Origin: Mediterranea sp. (in: CFB group bacteria)
GTDB taxonomy: Bacteria > Bacteroidota > Bacteroidia > Bacteroidales > Bacteroidaceae
DNA length: 57,228 nt
Assembly (NCBI GenBank): GCA_031261805.1
Contig: JAISIX010000195.1
Coordinates: 1 to 57,228, forward strand
Direction: 5' to 3'
Part shown: piece after piece, positions 37,492 through 47,240 of the stretch
Layout of the letters: each line of letters starts with the position of its first letter
Position numbering within the stretch: the stretch's first letter is position 1
Position numbers and translations under genes: made by a program
Notes under the pieces: generated by a model
The model's input: the letters and a program-made list of their open reading frames with translations, nothing else
Told to the model about the DNA's origin: nothing
Database searches by the model: none

Positions 37492-38943
37492 CTACTCACT
37501 AAACACTTTTTTAAGTTCTTCTTTATCGTCGAAATGATGTTTTACTCCTTTCACCTCTTGGTAGTTCTCGTGCCCTTTGCCGGCTACGAGTACTACATCG
37601 CCCTTCTCGGCCAACATGCAGGCGGTGCGGATGGCTTCCCGCCGGTCGGCGATGCTGAGTGTCTTCTTCATATCCTCCTTATCCAGCCCGGCCAGCATAT
37701 CGTTGATGATGTCCTGCGGCTCCTCGAAGCGGGGGTTGTCGGAGGTGATGATGAGCCGGTCGCTGGCGCGTGCCGCCTCCTTGGCCATCAGGGGACGCTT
37801 GCCTTTGTCGCGGTTGCCGCCGGCCCCTACCACGGTGATGACTTTCCCTTTCCCTTCGAGCACGCCGTGGATGGCGTTCAGCACGTTGACCAATGCGTCG
37901 GGGGTATGGGCGTAGTCCACGATGGCGGTGAAGCCTTGGGGCGAGCGTACGGCATCGAACCGTCCGGCCACCGGATGGAGTGTGCTAAGGGCTACCAGTA
38001 CCTCCTCCTCCTTGCGACCCAGCAGCACGGCGGCGCCAAACACGGCCAGCAGGTTGGAGGCGTTGAACCGTCCGATGAACTGTACGGCCAGCTCGTGGTT
38101 GTTGAAGTCGAGCAACATCCCTTCGAAGTGCGACTCCAGCACCCGGCCGTGGAAGTCGCTCAGGCTGCGTAGCGAGTAGGTATATACCCGCGAGCGGGTG
38201 TTCTGTGTCATCACCATTCCGTTCTTGTCGTCGAGGTTGGTGAGGCTGAAAGCATTCTTGGGCATGTCGTCGAAGAACTTCTTCTTAGCTTTGAGGTAGT
38301 TCTCCATCGTCTTGTGGTAGTCGATGTGGTCGCGGGTGAGGTTGGTGAAGATGCCCCCGGCAAACCGCAGGCCGCTGATGCGCTTCTGTGCGATGGAGTG
38401 GGAGCTGACTTCCATGAAGGCGTACTTGCACCCCTCGTCGGCCATGCGTCCCAGCAGTTGGTTGAGGGTGATGGGGTCGGGGGTGGTATGTTCCGTGGGG
38501 ATGGGTTCATCGTCGATGTAGTTGCACACGGTGGAGATGAGGCCTACCTTGTAGCCGAAGTAGCGGAACGTATTATATAATAAGGTGGCGATGGTAGTCT
38601 TCCCGTTGGTGCCGGTCACCCCTACCAGCTCCAGCTTGGAGGTGGGGTTGCCGTAGAAGGTGGTGGCTACGCGTCCCACCGCGTCTTCGCTGTCCTTCAC
38701 CTGTATGTAGGCGATGGCGGGCGTAGGTTCCGCCGGCATCTCTTCGCAGAGGATGGCGGTGGCTCCCTTCTCGATGGCGGCGGGGATATAGGCATGCCCG
38801 TCGGCCTGCGTGCCCCGCATGGCCATGAAGAGGCCGTCGGGGGTCACCAAGCGGGAGTCGATGTTGACGCTCGCTATCTCTATGTCAGTATCGCCGATGA
38901 CCTGTATCGGCTGGATGGTTTTCAATAAATCTTTTAACTTCAT
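37492..38943 (-). CDS. murE: UDP-MurNAc-tripeptide synthetase
   Basis: [24 protein letters not shown]; start refined to 38943. Confidence 0.96.
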   Translation of the reverse strand: MKLKDLLKTIQPIQVIGDTDIEIASVNIDSRLVTPDGLFMAMRGTQADGHAYIPAAIEKGATAILCEEMPAEPTPAIAYIQVKDSEDAVGRVATTFYGNPTSKLELVGVTGTNGKTTIATLLYNTFRYFGYKVGLISTVCNYIDDEPIPTEHTTPDPITLNQLLGRMADEGCKYAFMEVSSHSIAQKRISGLRFAGGIFTNLTRDHIDYHKTMENYLKAKKKFFDDMPKNAFSLTNLDDKNGMVMTQNTRSRVYTYSLRSLSDFHGRVLESHFEGMLLDFNNHELAVQFIGRFNASNLLAVFGAAVLLGRKEEEVLVALSTLHPVAGRFDAVRSPQGFTAIVDYAHTPDALVNVLNAIHGVLEGKGKVITVVGAGGNRDKGKRPLMAKEAARASDRLIITSDNPRFEEPQDIINDMLAGLDKEDMKKTLSIADRREAIRTACMLAEKGDVVLVAGKGHENYQEVKGVKHHFDDKEELKKVFSE

Positions 38944-38996
38944 ACGCTCTTTCGTTTGAATGGTTCTTTTAAGTATATGCGATACGCTCGGTGGGA

Positions 38997-41162
38997 CTAA
39001 CTGCCCAGCTCCAGCGTGATGCTCTGTCCTTTCTGTACGATGGTACCGTTTGCTATCGACTGTCTCTTCACCCGCCCGACACCTTGGAGCCGTACCTTCA
39101 GCCCTCTGCTTTCGAGGAGGTAGACGGCATCTTTCGCCCCCATACCTACTACGGCAGGCACGAAGTGCTGCATCTCGCTGCGGCTCTCCAGTTTCACCGA
39201 CTTGGCGGCGGAGTAGGCATTGGCCCACGTCTCTTTGCCCTTGTCGGTAGCCGACTCTCCTTGCACGGGTATGTCCAGTCCTTGCAGCGCTTCTATTGTT
39301 TGCGTCAGGTCACCCGCTTTCACGTGTGGTATCACGACGCTGGTGGAGTCGATGGCGCTGCTGAGTGGCAGGCGCAGGTCTTTGGCGTACACCCGCTCGG
39401 CGATTTTGCTGAACACGCTACCCGCCATCAGTCCTCCCGAAGCCGGCAGGCCCGGTTTCTGTATAGAGACTATCAGGCTGTATTTGGGGTCTTCGGAGGG
39501 GAAGTATCCGCAGAAGCTTACCAGGTATTTCCGTGCCCCGTTCTTGTAGCCGGCTGCCCCTTGCGATATTTGCGCCGTGCCGGTTTTTCCTGACACGTGG
39601 AACTGCTTGCTGCCGGCCGGCTTGGCCAGTCCTTCGCCCACCACCTTGCGTAGAATCACCTGAATCTCCTTCAATGTCTTGTCCGAACAAATCTTCGGAT
39701 TCAGCACTTCGGTGGGGAACTCTTTGATGACCTCCCCGTTCTTCTCTATCGCCTCCACGAACTTGGGACGCACACGCACGCCGCCGTTGGCGATGCTGTT
39801 GTAGAAGGTGAGTATGTTGATGGGTGGCACTTGGCTCTCGTAGCCGATGCTCATCCATGGCAGGGTGGTCTTGTACCAGTCCGCCGCGCCGGGCTTCTTG
39901 AAGTGTGGGTCTCCCTCGCCGGGAATCTGCAGGTGTAGTGGCTGGTCCACGCTCATGCGTTTCAGGCCGTCGATGTATTTCTGCTCGTTGGCTTTGCTGC
40001 CGCCGTAGTAGTGATCCATCAGCCACGAGGTGCCTACGTTGGACGACACCTCGAGTATCTGCGTGACGGTGAGCTTGCCGAAGCCGCCGCGGTGCCAGTT
40101 GTGGTCGCGCATGGTAGAGCCGTGCATCTGCATCAGCCCGTTGCCGGTGTCCACCACGTCGTCGGGGGTGAACTTCCCGTCTTCCAAGCCCACCATGATG
40201 GAAGCGGTCTTGAAGGTCGACCCCGGCTCCATCATGTCGCTGATGGCGTTGTTGCGCATCTCGTAGTAGTTGCCGTCTTTGCCACGGGTCATGTTTACGA
40301 TGGCCTTCACGTTGCCGGTCTTCACTTCCATCAGGATGGCTACGCCCACGAAGGCGTCCAGCTCTTTCAGCTTCTCCACCAGGGCATTCTCGCAGATGTC
40401 CTGCATCCCCACGTCGATGGTGGTGATGACGTCGCATCCGTCTACGGGCGGCACGTCGGTGATGTTCAGGTATTTGTTCATCACCTTCTGCCGGTGAATC
40501 AGTCCGTCACGTCCTTTCAGCACCGTGTCGAAGGCCAGCTCGATGCCGTTCTTGGCTCCTTGTGCGGTGTCGGCGTACACGTCGCCCAGCGTGCGGGCGG
40601 CCAGTGAACCGAAGGGTTTCTTGCGTTGGTTGTAGGCCAGCTCCTTGAAGCCGCCCCGATAACGGTTCAGGCGGAACAAGGGGAGGCGTTTCACCTCTTT
40701 GTACTGGATGTAGGAGATTCGTTTGGGGTAGATGAGGTAGTTGCGGCTCTTCTCCTTACGTCCTTTGCGCAGGTGCGCCTTGAACTGTGCCACGCTCTTG
40801 TCGGGGAAGATGCGGTTCAGCCCGATACAGATGGAGTCGAGGTCCTTGTTCAGTAGCGAGTCGCGGCGTGCCTGGTCTTTTTTCTGTCGCTTCTCGTCGC
40901 GCTCGCCGGACATGAAGTCCATGTAGATGCGGTACTCGGGCAGCGAGCTGGCCATCAGCTTGCCGTCGGCCGAGATGATGTTGCCCCGGTTGGGCTTCAC
41001 CGTCACGTTCTCCTTCACGAAGCGTTCGGCCACCTCTTGCCAGTAGCCCCGTTCGGCAAACATGATAATGCCTGCCTTCACGATGATGGCCACCCCCGCC
41101 AGTATCATCAGCAAGATGACGAAGAAGTAGCGGGTCATTATATTTTTCTTGTTTACTGCCAC
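38997..41162 (-). CDS. ftsI: FtsI-type transpeptidase (PBP) with C-terminal PASTA domain
   Basis: [25 protein letters not shown]-terminal PASTA-like repeat. Confidence 0.94.
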   Translation of the reverse strand: MAVNKKNIMTRYFFVILLMILAGVAIIVKAGIIMFAERGYWQEVAERFVKENVTVKPNRGNIISADGKLMASSLPEYRIYMDFMSGERDEKRQKKDQARRDSLLNKDLDSICIGLNRIFPDKSVAQFKAHLRKGRKEKSRNYLIYPKRISYIQYKEVKRLPLFRLNRYRGGFKELAYNQRKKPFGSLAARTLGDVYADTAQGAKNGIELAFDTVLKGRDGLIHRQKVMNKYLNITDVPPVDGCDVITTIDVGMQDICENALVEKLKELDAFVGVAILMEVKTGNVKAIVNMTRGKDGNYYEMRNNAISDMMEPGSTFKTASIMVGLEDGKFTPDDVVDTGNGLMQMHGSTMRDHNWHRGGFGKLTVTQILEVSSNVGTSWLMDHYYGGSKANEQKYIDGLKRMSVDQPLHLQIPGEGDPHFKKPGAADWYKTTLPWMSIGYESQVPPINILTFYNSIANGGVRVRPKFVEAIEKNGEVIKEFPTEVLNPKICSDKTLKEIQVILRKVVGEGLAKPAGSKQFHVSGKTGTAQISQGAAGYKNGARKYLVSFCGYFPSEDPKYSLIVSIQKPGLPASGGLMAGSVFSKIAERVYAKDLRLPLSSAIDSTSVVIPHVKAGDLTQTIEALQGLDIPVQGESATDKGKETWANAYSAAKSVKLESRSEMQHFVPAVVGMGAKDAVYLLESRGLKVRLQGVGRVKRQSIANGTIVQKGQSITLELGS

Positions 41163-41169
41163 GGCGTTG

Positions 41170-41538
41170 CTATTTTATAAGGTAAGGGGGGGAGGTCGGC
41201 GTTTGCAGGTCGATTCCCTTGCTCGAGATATACTCTTCTATGCGCGACTGCCGGCTCATCTCCATCAGCTCGGAGCTGCGTGTGAGGGCGTCGTACTTGA
41301 TGTCCGTCAGCTCTTTCTTTAGCTTGTCTATCTCTATTTGCTGCTGTTGGCTGGCGTAGCGGTTGTGTATGTAGAAAATGATGAGCACCATGAGTAGCAC
41401 CATCAGCTTGGCCTGACGGCGGAAAAAGTCGGTGGCGAGGATGTCGCCTCCGAGGATGCTCTTGAGTGAGGTGCGCCCTTTCGTTTTCTTCTTGCGCTCC
41501 TCCTTCGGCTTGTTCGCTGCTTCTTCTCTTTCTTCCAT
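41170..41538 (-). CDS. FtsL-like division protein
   Basis: Small single-TM protein between rsmH and ftsI. Confidence 0.75.
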   Translation of the reverse strand: MEEREEAANKPKEERKKKTKGRTSLKSILGGDILATDFFRRQAKLMVLLMVLIIFYIHNRYASQQQQIEIDKLKKELTDIKYDALTRSSELMEMSRQSRIEEYISSKGIDLQTPTSPPYLIK

Positions 41539-41542
41539 AGCT

Positions 41543-42481
41543 CTACTTATGCAATATCGTTCCTTTCTTTTCGGCGATGCGCAGCTTGGCGCTCCTCGAG
41601 CGGGGGTTGCGTTCTATCTCTTCTGCTCCGGGCACTATCACCTTGTTGTTCACCAAGCGGAACGGTGTCTGTAGGTTGCCGAAGAAGTCCGCCTCCGCCT
41701 TCCCTTCCACGTTGCCCGTCTTCATGATGTTTTTCACCATGCGGTCTTCGAGCGAGTGGTAGGTGATGACTACCAGCCTTCCCCCCGGGCGGAGCGCCTC
41801 GGTGGCTGCCTGTAGCATCTCCCGTAGCGCTTCCATCTCTTGGTTCACTTCGATGCGCAATGCCTGAAACACTCGTGCCAGGTCCTTCTTCTCGCGCTCG
41901 CGGCCGAAGAGGGGCTTGACGACCTCCAGAAACTCGTCGATGGTGCGGATGGGACGTGCCGCGCGGGCTTTTGCTATAACAGCGGCCAGCTTCCTACTGT
42001 TCTTCAGTTCGCCGTATAAATAAAGCACATTGGCCAGCCGCTCCTCCTCGTAGGTGTTCACCACATCGGCGGCGGTCAGTCCGGCGCGTTTGTTCATGCG
42101 CATGTCCAGCGCCCCGTCGAAACGGAAGGAGAAGCCCCGCTCGCTGTCGTCGAAGTGGTGGGAGGAGACGCCGAGGTCGGCCAGGATAGCGTCCACCTGC
42201 TCGATGCCGTGGTAACGCAGGAAGTTGTGCAGGTAGCGGAAGTTGCTGCGCACGAAGGTGAAGTGTGGGTTGTCTACGATGTTGCGCTCGGCATCCTCGT
42301 CCTGGTCGAAGCCCAGCAGACGGCCGCCTTCGCCCAGGCGGGAGAGTATCTCGCGTGAGTGTCCGCCACCGCCGAAGGTGACGTCGACGTAGGTCCCGTC
42401 GGGTTGGATGTTCATGCCGTCTACGCTCTCTTGGAGGAGCACGGGTACGTGGTATGTGGGGGTGGGGTTATCTGTCTCCAT
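41543..42481 (-). CDS. rsmH: 16S rRNA m4C1402 methyltransferase
   Basis: YHVPVLLQESVDGMN, YVDVTFGGGGHSREIL; start refined. Confidence 0.96.
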   Translation of the reverse strand: METDNPTPTYHVPVLLQESVDGMNIQPDGTYVDVTFGGGGHSREILSRLGEGGRLLGFDQDEDAERNIVDNPHFTFVRSNFRYLHNFLRYHGIEQVDAILADLGVSSHHFDDSERGFSFRFDGALDMRMNKRAGLTAADVVNTYEEERLANVLYLYGELKNSRKLAAVIAKARAARPIRTIDEFLEVVKPLFGREREKKDLARVFQALRIEVNQEMEALREMLQAATEALRPGGRLVVITYHSLEDRMVKNIMKTGNVEGKAEADFFGNLQTPFRLVNNKVIVPGAEEIERNPRSRSAKLRIAEKKGTILHK

Positions 42482-42965
42482 CTTGTTCTGTCCTTTCTTT
42501 GGGGGTGTTGTGTGGATTCTCTTCGTCCATGATTTCTTCCAAGGCCGCGCCAAACTCCTCGGGCGCCATGAACGGTTGCTCGGCCCGCTCCTTGGCCCAT
42601 ATCTCCATCTTGCTGTCGATGCCTATGAAACGTACGTCGCTCTCGATGTGGCAGATTTGCAGGTATCGTCGGGGGATGAGGATGCGCCCATTGCCATCGG
42701 GTGCCACAATCTCCACGTCGCTCACAAACTGCCTGAAAATCTGCTGGTGGCGGCTGTTCCACTTGTTGAGCCTGCCACGTAGCTCGTTCAGCTCCTCGTT
42801 CCACACGCTCTCGGGGTAGAGGGTGAGGCATTCCTGGAATACGTCTTTGCGGAGGATAAGGCGCTCCTCGGCCGCAGCTTGCAGCTGCTTCCTGAAGGCG
42901 GCCGGGATAAACACCCGCCCTTTGGCATCCGCCTTCGCCTCGATATTCCCAAGAAAACGTATCAT
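42468..42965 (-). CDS. mraZ: Transcriptional regulator MraZ
   Basis: AKGRVFIPAAFRKQL, GRILIPRRYL. Confidence 0.95.
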   Translation of the reverse strand: MIRFLGNIEAKADAKGRVFIPAAFRKQLQAAAEERLILRKDVFQECLTLYPESVWNEELNELRGRLNKWNSRHQQIFRQFVSDVEIVAPDGNGRILIPRRYLQICHIESDVRFIGIDSKMEIWAKERAEQPFMAPEEFGAALEEIMDEENPHNTPKERTEQDGDR

Positions 42966-42989
42966 TTCACCTTATTTATAATAGAGGTG

Positions 42990-42997
42990 TAAAGGTA
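42990..42997 (-). promoter_or_regulatory. Putative -7 box (TACCTTTA) upstream of mraZ
   Basis: Near match to TAnnTTTG on minus strand. Confidence 0.3.
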
Positions 42998-43203
42998 GGT
43001 ATTTTCCCCCACAATTCCCCACTTCTTTCCTCAAAAACTTTAGAAGAAGTTATCAACAGGTGGATGGGTGTTAGCTCTTTTCTATATCCATAAGATTCAA
43101 TAGCTTATACAAATCATGGCTAAAAAGTGCCTTTTTCTTCTCCTTTGTTCCCCTATTTTCCCAATTAATGCCAACGGGACATACAACGAACTCATTTATT
43201 TCA

Positions 43204-43211
43204 TAGCTTTG
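43204..43211 (+). promoter_or_regulatory. Putative -7 box TAGCTTTG for nadB
   Basis: TAnnTTTG match 23 nt upstream of ATG. Confidence 0.55.
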
Positions 43212-43233
43212 CAACCATTAATAACTCATCCTT

Positions 43234-44808
43234 ATGGTACGTAAATTCGATTTCCTCGTTATCGGCTCGGGAATAGCCGGTATGAGCTTTGCGCTAAAAG
43301 TAGCGCACAAGGGAAAAGTAGCACTCATCTGCAAGGCTGGGCTGGAAGAGGCCAATACCTACTTCGCCCAAGGGGGCATCGCCTCCGTCACCAATCTTGC
43401 CGTCGACAACTTCGAGAAACATATAGAGGACACTATGATAGCGGGCGACTACATCAGCGACCGCGCTGCTGTGGAGCAAGTAGTGCGCAACGCGCCCGCG
43501 CAAATCAAGCAACTCATCGACTGGGGCGTGCAGTTCGACAAACGGGAGGACGGGAAGTTTGACCTGCACCGGGAGGGCGGGCACTCGGAGTTCCGCATCC
43601 TCCACCATCAGGACAACACCGGGGCAGAGATACAGGACAGCCTGATAGAGGCGGTGAAGCAGCACCCCAACATCACCGTCTTCCAGGACTTCTACGCCGT
43701 CGAAATCATCACCCAGCACCACCTTGGCATTATCGTCACCCGCTACACGCCGGGTATCAAGTGTTACGGCGCCTACGTGCTCAACGAGCATACGGGCGAG
43801 GTGGACACCTTTCTGGCGAAACTCACCGTAATGGCGACGGGCGGCTGTGAGGCCGTGTACCGCAACACCACCAATCCGCTGGTGGCCACGGGCGACGGCA
43901 TTGCCATGGTCTACCGTGCCAAGGGAGCGGTGAAGGACATGGAGTTCATCCAGTTCCACCCCACGGCACTCTTCCATCCGGGCGACCGCCCCTGTTTCCT
44001 CATCACCGAGGCCATGCGGGGCTACGGCGGTATCCTCCGCACCAAGGACGGCCAGGAGTTCATGCAGAAGTACGATGCCCGCAAGGAGCTGGCACCCCGC
44101 GACGTGGTAGCGCGCGCCATCGACAAGGAACTCAAGCTGCGGGGCGAGGACCATGTTTTCCTCGACGTGACGCACAAGGATCCCGAGCAGACCAAGAAGC
44201 ACTTCCCCAACATCTATAAGCACTGCCTTGGCTTGGGTATCGACATCACCAAGGATTACATCCCTGTGGCGCCCGCCGCCCATTACCTCTGCGGAGGCAT
44301 CGTGGTGGACCTCAACGGGCAGTCGAGCATCCGCCGGCTCTATGCCTTGGGCGAGTGCTCGTGTACCGGCTTGCACGGAGGCAACCGCTTGGCATCCAAC
44401 TCGCTGATTGAGGCAGTGGTCTATGCCGACGCGGCTGCCAAACATGCCTTGAGCGTGCTCGACCGCTACGACTACGAGGAGTCTGTGCCCGAGTGGGACG
44501 ATGAAGGCACCATCTCCAACGAGGAGCGGGTGCTCATCACCCAAAGCATGAAGGAGGTGAACCAAATCATGGAGGCCTACGTAGGTATCGTGCGCAGCAA
44601 CCTGCGTCTCACCCGTGCCTGGAACAGGCTCGACATCATCTACGAGGAGACCGAGAAGCTCTTCAAGAGCAGCAAGGCCACCCGCGAGCTGTGCGAGCTG
44701 CGCAACATGGTGAACGTGGGATACCTCATCACCCGCCAAGCCATGGAGCGCAAGGAGAGCCGAGGCCTGCACTACACCATCGACTACCCCCGTAAGGACA
44801 ACAAATAA
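43234..44808 (+). CDS. nadB: L-aspartate oxidase
   Basis: GSGIAGMSFALK, EANTYFAQGGIASV, HGGNRLASNSLIEAVV. Confidence 0.95.
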   Translation: MVRKFDFLVIGSGIAGMSFALKVAHKGKVALICKAGLEEANTYFAQGGIASVTNLAVDNFEKHIEDTMIAGDYISDRAAVEQVVRNAPAQIKQLIDWGVQFDKREDGKFDLHREGGHSEFRILHHQDNTGAEIQDSLIEAVKQHPNITVFQDFYAVEIITQHHLGIIVTRYTPGIKCYGAYVLNEHTGEVDTFLAKLTVMATGGCEAVYRNTTNPLVATGDGIAMVYRAKGAVKDMEFIQFHPTALFHPGDRPCFLITEAMRGYGGILRTKDGQEFMQKYDARKELAPRDVVARAIDKELKLRGEDHVFLDVTHKDPEQTKKHFPNIYKHCLGLGIDITKDYIPVAPAAHYLCGGIVVDLNGQSSIRRLYALGECSCTGLHGGNRLASNSLIEAVVYADAAAKHALSVLDRYDYEESVPEWDDEGTISNEERVLITQSMKEVNQIMEAYVGIVRSNLRLTRAWNRLDIIYEETEKLFKSSKATRELCELRNMVNVGYLITRQAMERKESRGLHYTIDYPRKDNK

Positions 44809-44821
44809 AGCCCTTCCAAAG

Positions 44822-45817
44822 ATGAACATACTCTACCTTGTCGGCGGATTGATACTGATACTGCTGGGAGCCAACGGGCTGACCGACGGTGCCGCCTCCG
44901 TGGCCAAGCGGCTACGCATCCCGTCTATTGTCATCGGACTGACCATCGTAGCCTTCGGCACCTCGGCGCCGGAGCTTACCGTCAGCGTCTCGTCGGCCCT
45001 CAAGGGGAGCGCCGACATCTCCATTGGCAACGTAGTGGGGAGCAATATCTTCAATACGCTTATGATTGTAGGGTGTACAGCCCTTTTTGCACCCATCGTC
45101 ATCACGCGCAATACCCTGCGGAAGGAAATCCCGCTCTGCATCCTCTCTTCCATCGTGTTGCTCGTCTGCGCCAACGACATATCGCTCGACCATGCTGCCG
45201 GCAACGTGGTGAATCGTGCCGACGGCCTGTTACTGCTCTGCTTCTTCGCTATCTTCATGGGCTACACCTTCGCCATCGCTTCCCGCAAGCCGGAGCTGCC
45301 GGAACCATCAACCTCCTCTACCTCTACCGGGGAGTTGGAAGGCGAGGCCGAGATTCAAACGCTGTCTTGGTGGAGGTCCGTGGTCTATATCCTGGGCGGT
45401 TTGGCGGCGCTCGTCTTCGGCGGTCAGCTGTTTGTCGACGGCGCCACAGGCATAGCCCGTGGCTTAGGCGTGAGTGAGTCCGTCATCGGCCTCACGCTGG
45501 TGGCAGGTGGCACCTCCCTGCCCGAGCTGGCCACCTCCATCGTGGCCGCCCTGAAGAAGAACCCTGAAATAGCTATTGGCAACGTGATAGGCAGCAACCT
45601 CTTCAACATCTTCTTCGTGTTGGGATGCAGCGCCACCATCACGCCCCTCCGCCTTTCGGGCATCACCAACTTCGACTTGTTCGTCTTGGTAGCTTCCGGC
45701 ATCCTGCTCTGGCTCTTCGGCCTTTTCTTCGCCAAACGCACCATCACGCGGATAGAAGGTAGCATCATGGTGCTCTGCTACGTGGCCTATACCACTGTGC
45801 TCATTTATCAGGTGTAA
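44822..45817 (+). CDS. Calcium/sodium antiporter (K+-dependent Na/Ca exchanger-like)
   Basis: Two internal repeats: FGTSAPELTVSVSSALKG...IGNVVGSNIFN and GGTSLPELATSIVAALKK...IGNVIGSNLFN. Confidence 0.93.
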   Translation: MNILYLVGGLILILLGANGLTDGAASVAKRLRIPSIVIGLTIVAFGTSAPELTVSVSSALKGSADISIGNVVGSNIFNTLMIVGCTALFAPIVITRNTLRKEIPLCILSSIVLLVCANDISLDHAAGNVVNRADGLLLLCFFAIFMGYTFAIASRKPELPEPSTSSTSTGELEGEAEIQTLSWWRSVVYILGGLAALVFGGQLFVDGATGIARGLGVSESVIGLTLVAGGTSLPELATSIVAALKKNPEIAIGNVIGSNLFNIFFVLGCSATITPLRLSGITNFDLFVLVASGILLWLFGLFFAKRTITRIEGSIMVLCYVAYTTVLIYQV

Positions 45818-45882
45818 CGGCTGTAGTTAAAGATGGCATTGCAAAATGTGACTTAAAAGAAATTGCCCCTCGTAATCGGCAG

Positions 45883-45951
45883 GCCTGAAAGGCCCAAGGT
45901 GGCTAAGAGCCTTGCAGGCAAAGGCCTTCGGCCACCTTGAGCCTTTCAGGC
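45883..45951. repeat. Inverted repeat/hairpin downstream of antiporter gene
   Basis: GCCTGAAAGGCCCAAGGTGGC / GCCACCTTGAGCCTTTCAGGC, one mismatch. Confidence 0.85.
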
Positions 45952-45964
45952 TACCCCGGAGCAG

Positions 45965-46255
45965 TTGACTATGGCCATCGGAGAACTGTTGGATCAAACC
46001 ACCCCTCTCTTCCAAAATGAGACGGAGAAGCTATCGCCTTACCAGATGAATTTCCTACGAGCCTTGGTCGATGGCGTGCGTACGGGATTCAGCAATGCGG
46101 AGACTCTACAAAGATACAACTTAGGTACCTCGGCCAATGTCGTTCGTCTCCGAAACGCCCTGCTCCAGAAAGAGTTGATAGAGGTGAACGGTAAGGAGGT
46201 CTCTTTTGCCGACCCTGTATTCCGGCTCTGGTTCCGGCGGGAGATGATGTTTTGA
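45965..46255 (+). pseudogene. C-terminal remnant of an AAA-type ATPase
   Basis: Only the C-terminal DNA-binding-like end (FLRALVDGVRTGFSNAETLQRYNLGTSANVVRLRNALLQKELIEV); no N-terminal Walker region upstream. Confidence 0.6.
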
Positions 46256-46276
46256 ACCCTGCGGATAATCATTTAG

Positions 46277-46415
46277 GTTTGCACAGCCCCCCAGCACGTT
46301 TTTTTTCGTGTTTTACCATCATGCTCTCACTGTTTTCAGACAACAGACTGTAAATCAATAGATTATACAGTGATGGCAACCATGAGGGTAACAGTGAGGG
46401 TAAAGTTGCCCTCAC
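46277..46415. repeat. 139-bp dispersed repeat, copy 2
   Basis: Matches 26411-26549 over the full 139 bp. Confidence 0.9.
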
Positions 46416-46424
46416 ACTCTGTCT

Positions 46425-46551
46425 CGGGAGAGTCGCTACCAATACACGGGAGGATTGCCCCCCAAACTACGTGTACATTGACCCCCAAAGTACTCGTAGA
46501 TTGGGGGTCAATGTACACGTAGATTGGAAGCAAGCTACGGGTTGTTTGGGG
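46425..46551. repeat. 127-bp palindromic module, copy 2
   Basis: Perfect 22-bp arms CTACGTGTACATTGACCCCCAA / TTGGGGGTCAATGTACACGTAG. Confidence 0.92.
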
Positions 46552-46577
46552 TACGTCCTTTATCTCCCCTACAGGAG

Positions 46578-46859
46578 GTTTGTGCAACACCCCCTTACGC
46601 ACCTCTACAACCCTGTACTCATCGGGCTTTGCGTGCGCAAGGGGATAATTGGGATGGGAAATATAAGTCTGTGAGGGCGTCTGGCGGTGTTGCAAATCGT
46701 GTGTTGCACGTTTTGCAACAATCGTTTTTGTTTGGTTTTATGTATTCATGAGAGGTGGCTCACTTGCTTGTTTCGGGGAAGTGTCGCTTTTACCCCTTGC
46801 GCACGCAAAGCCCGATGATAATGTGGATGTAGGAGTGCGTAGGGGGGTGTTGCACAAAC
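46578..46859. mobile_element. 282-bp MITE-like element with 67-nt imperfect terminal inverted repeats
   Basis: Left 46578-46644 and right 46793-46859 are reverse complements at about 58/67 positions, no gaps. Confidence 0.6.
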
Positions 46860-46930
46860 TTCAAGTAGAGAAGGGGTAGAACAGGATGGGGGTAACTGTC
46901 TATTAATATTCTATACTACACGCTCTACAT

Positions 46931-47052
46931 TCACGCAGCATGAACAGAAAAAACACGGCCGTGAATGAATCGGTTCACGGCCGTGTTTGTATCAGTTCAT
47001 GGCCGTGATTGAGATGATTCACGGCCATGTTTTTTTAGTTCATGCTGCGTGA
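46931..47052. repeat. CACGGCCGTG palindromic element with 34-bp inverted ends
   Basis: TCACGCAGCATGAACAGAAAAAACACGGCCGTGA ... TCACGGCCATGTTTTTTTAGTTCATGCTGCGTGA. Confidence 0.92.
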
Positions 47053-47103
47053 CTTACTGCGGCTTACTTTGTGTCTTGCAAACATCCTCTGGGGGAGGTT
47101 TGG

Positions 47104-47141
47104 GCGCATGCCCATCGGCCCGTGGGCGGATGGGCATGCGC
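47104..47141. repeat. Perfect 13-bp inverted repeat
   Basis: GCGCATGCCCATC / GATGGGCATGCGC. Confidence 0.9.
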
Positions 47142-47240
47142 TCGTACGCCGATGGGCATGCGCCCATGCGTTGATGCCCTTCGGCGTACCACCAGATTGT
47201 ACCAAACCTTGCGAATATGTTTGCCCAATCTGTCTGGTGA

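Noticed and set aside
27380-42965. Absence of murF and ddl from the dcw cluster
   Set aside because: As far as I recall, this layout is common in Bacteroidetes, so not treated as unusual.
43050-43060. DnaA-box-like TTATCAACA between mraZ and nadB
   Set aside because: Single imperfect match; no cluster of boxes or replication genes nearby.
43294-44829. 511-aa minus ORF opposite nadB
   Set aside because: Shadow ORF with no recognisable motifs.
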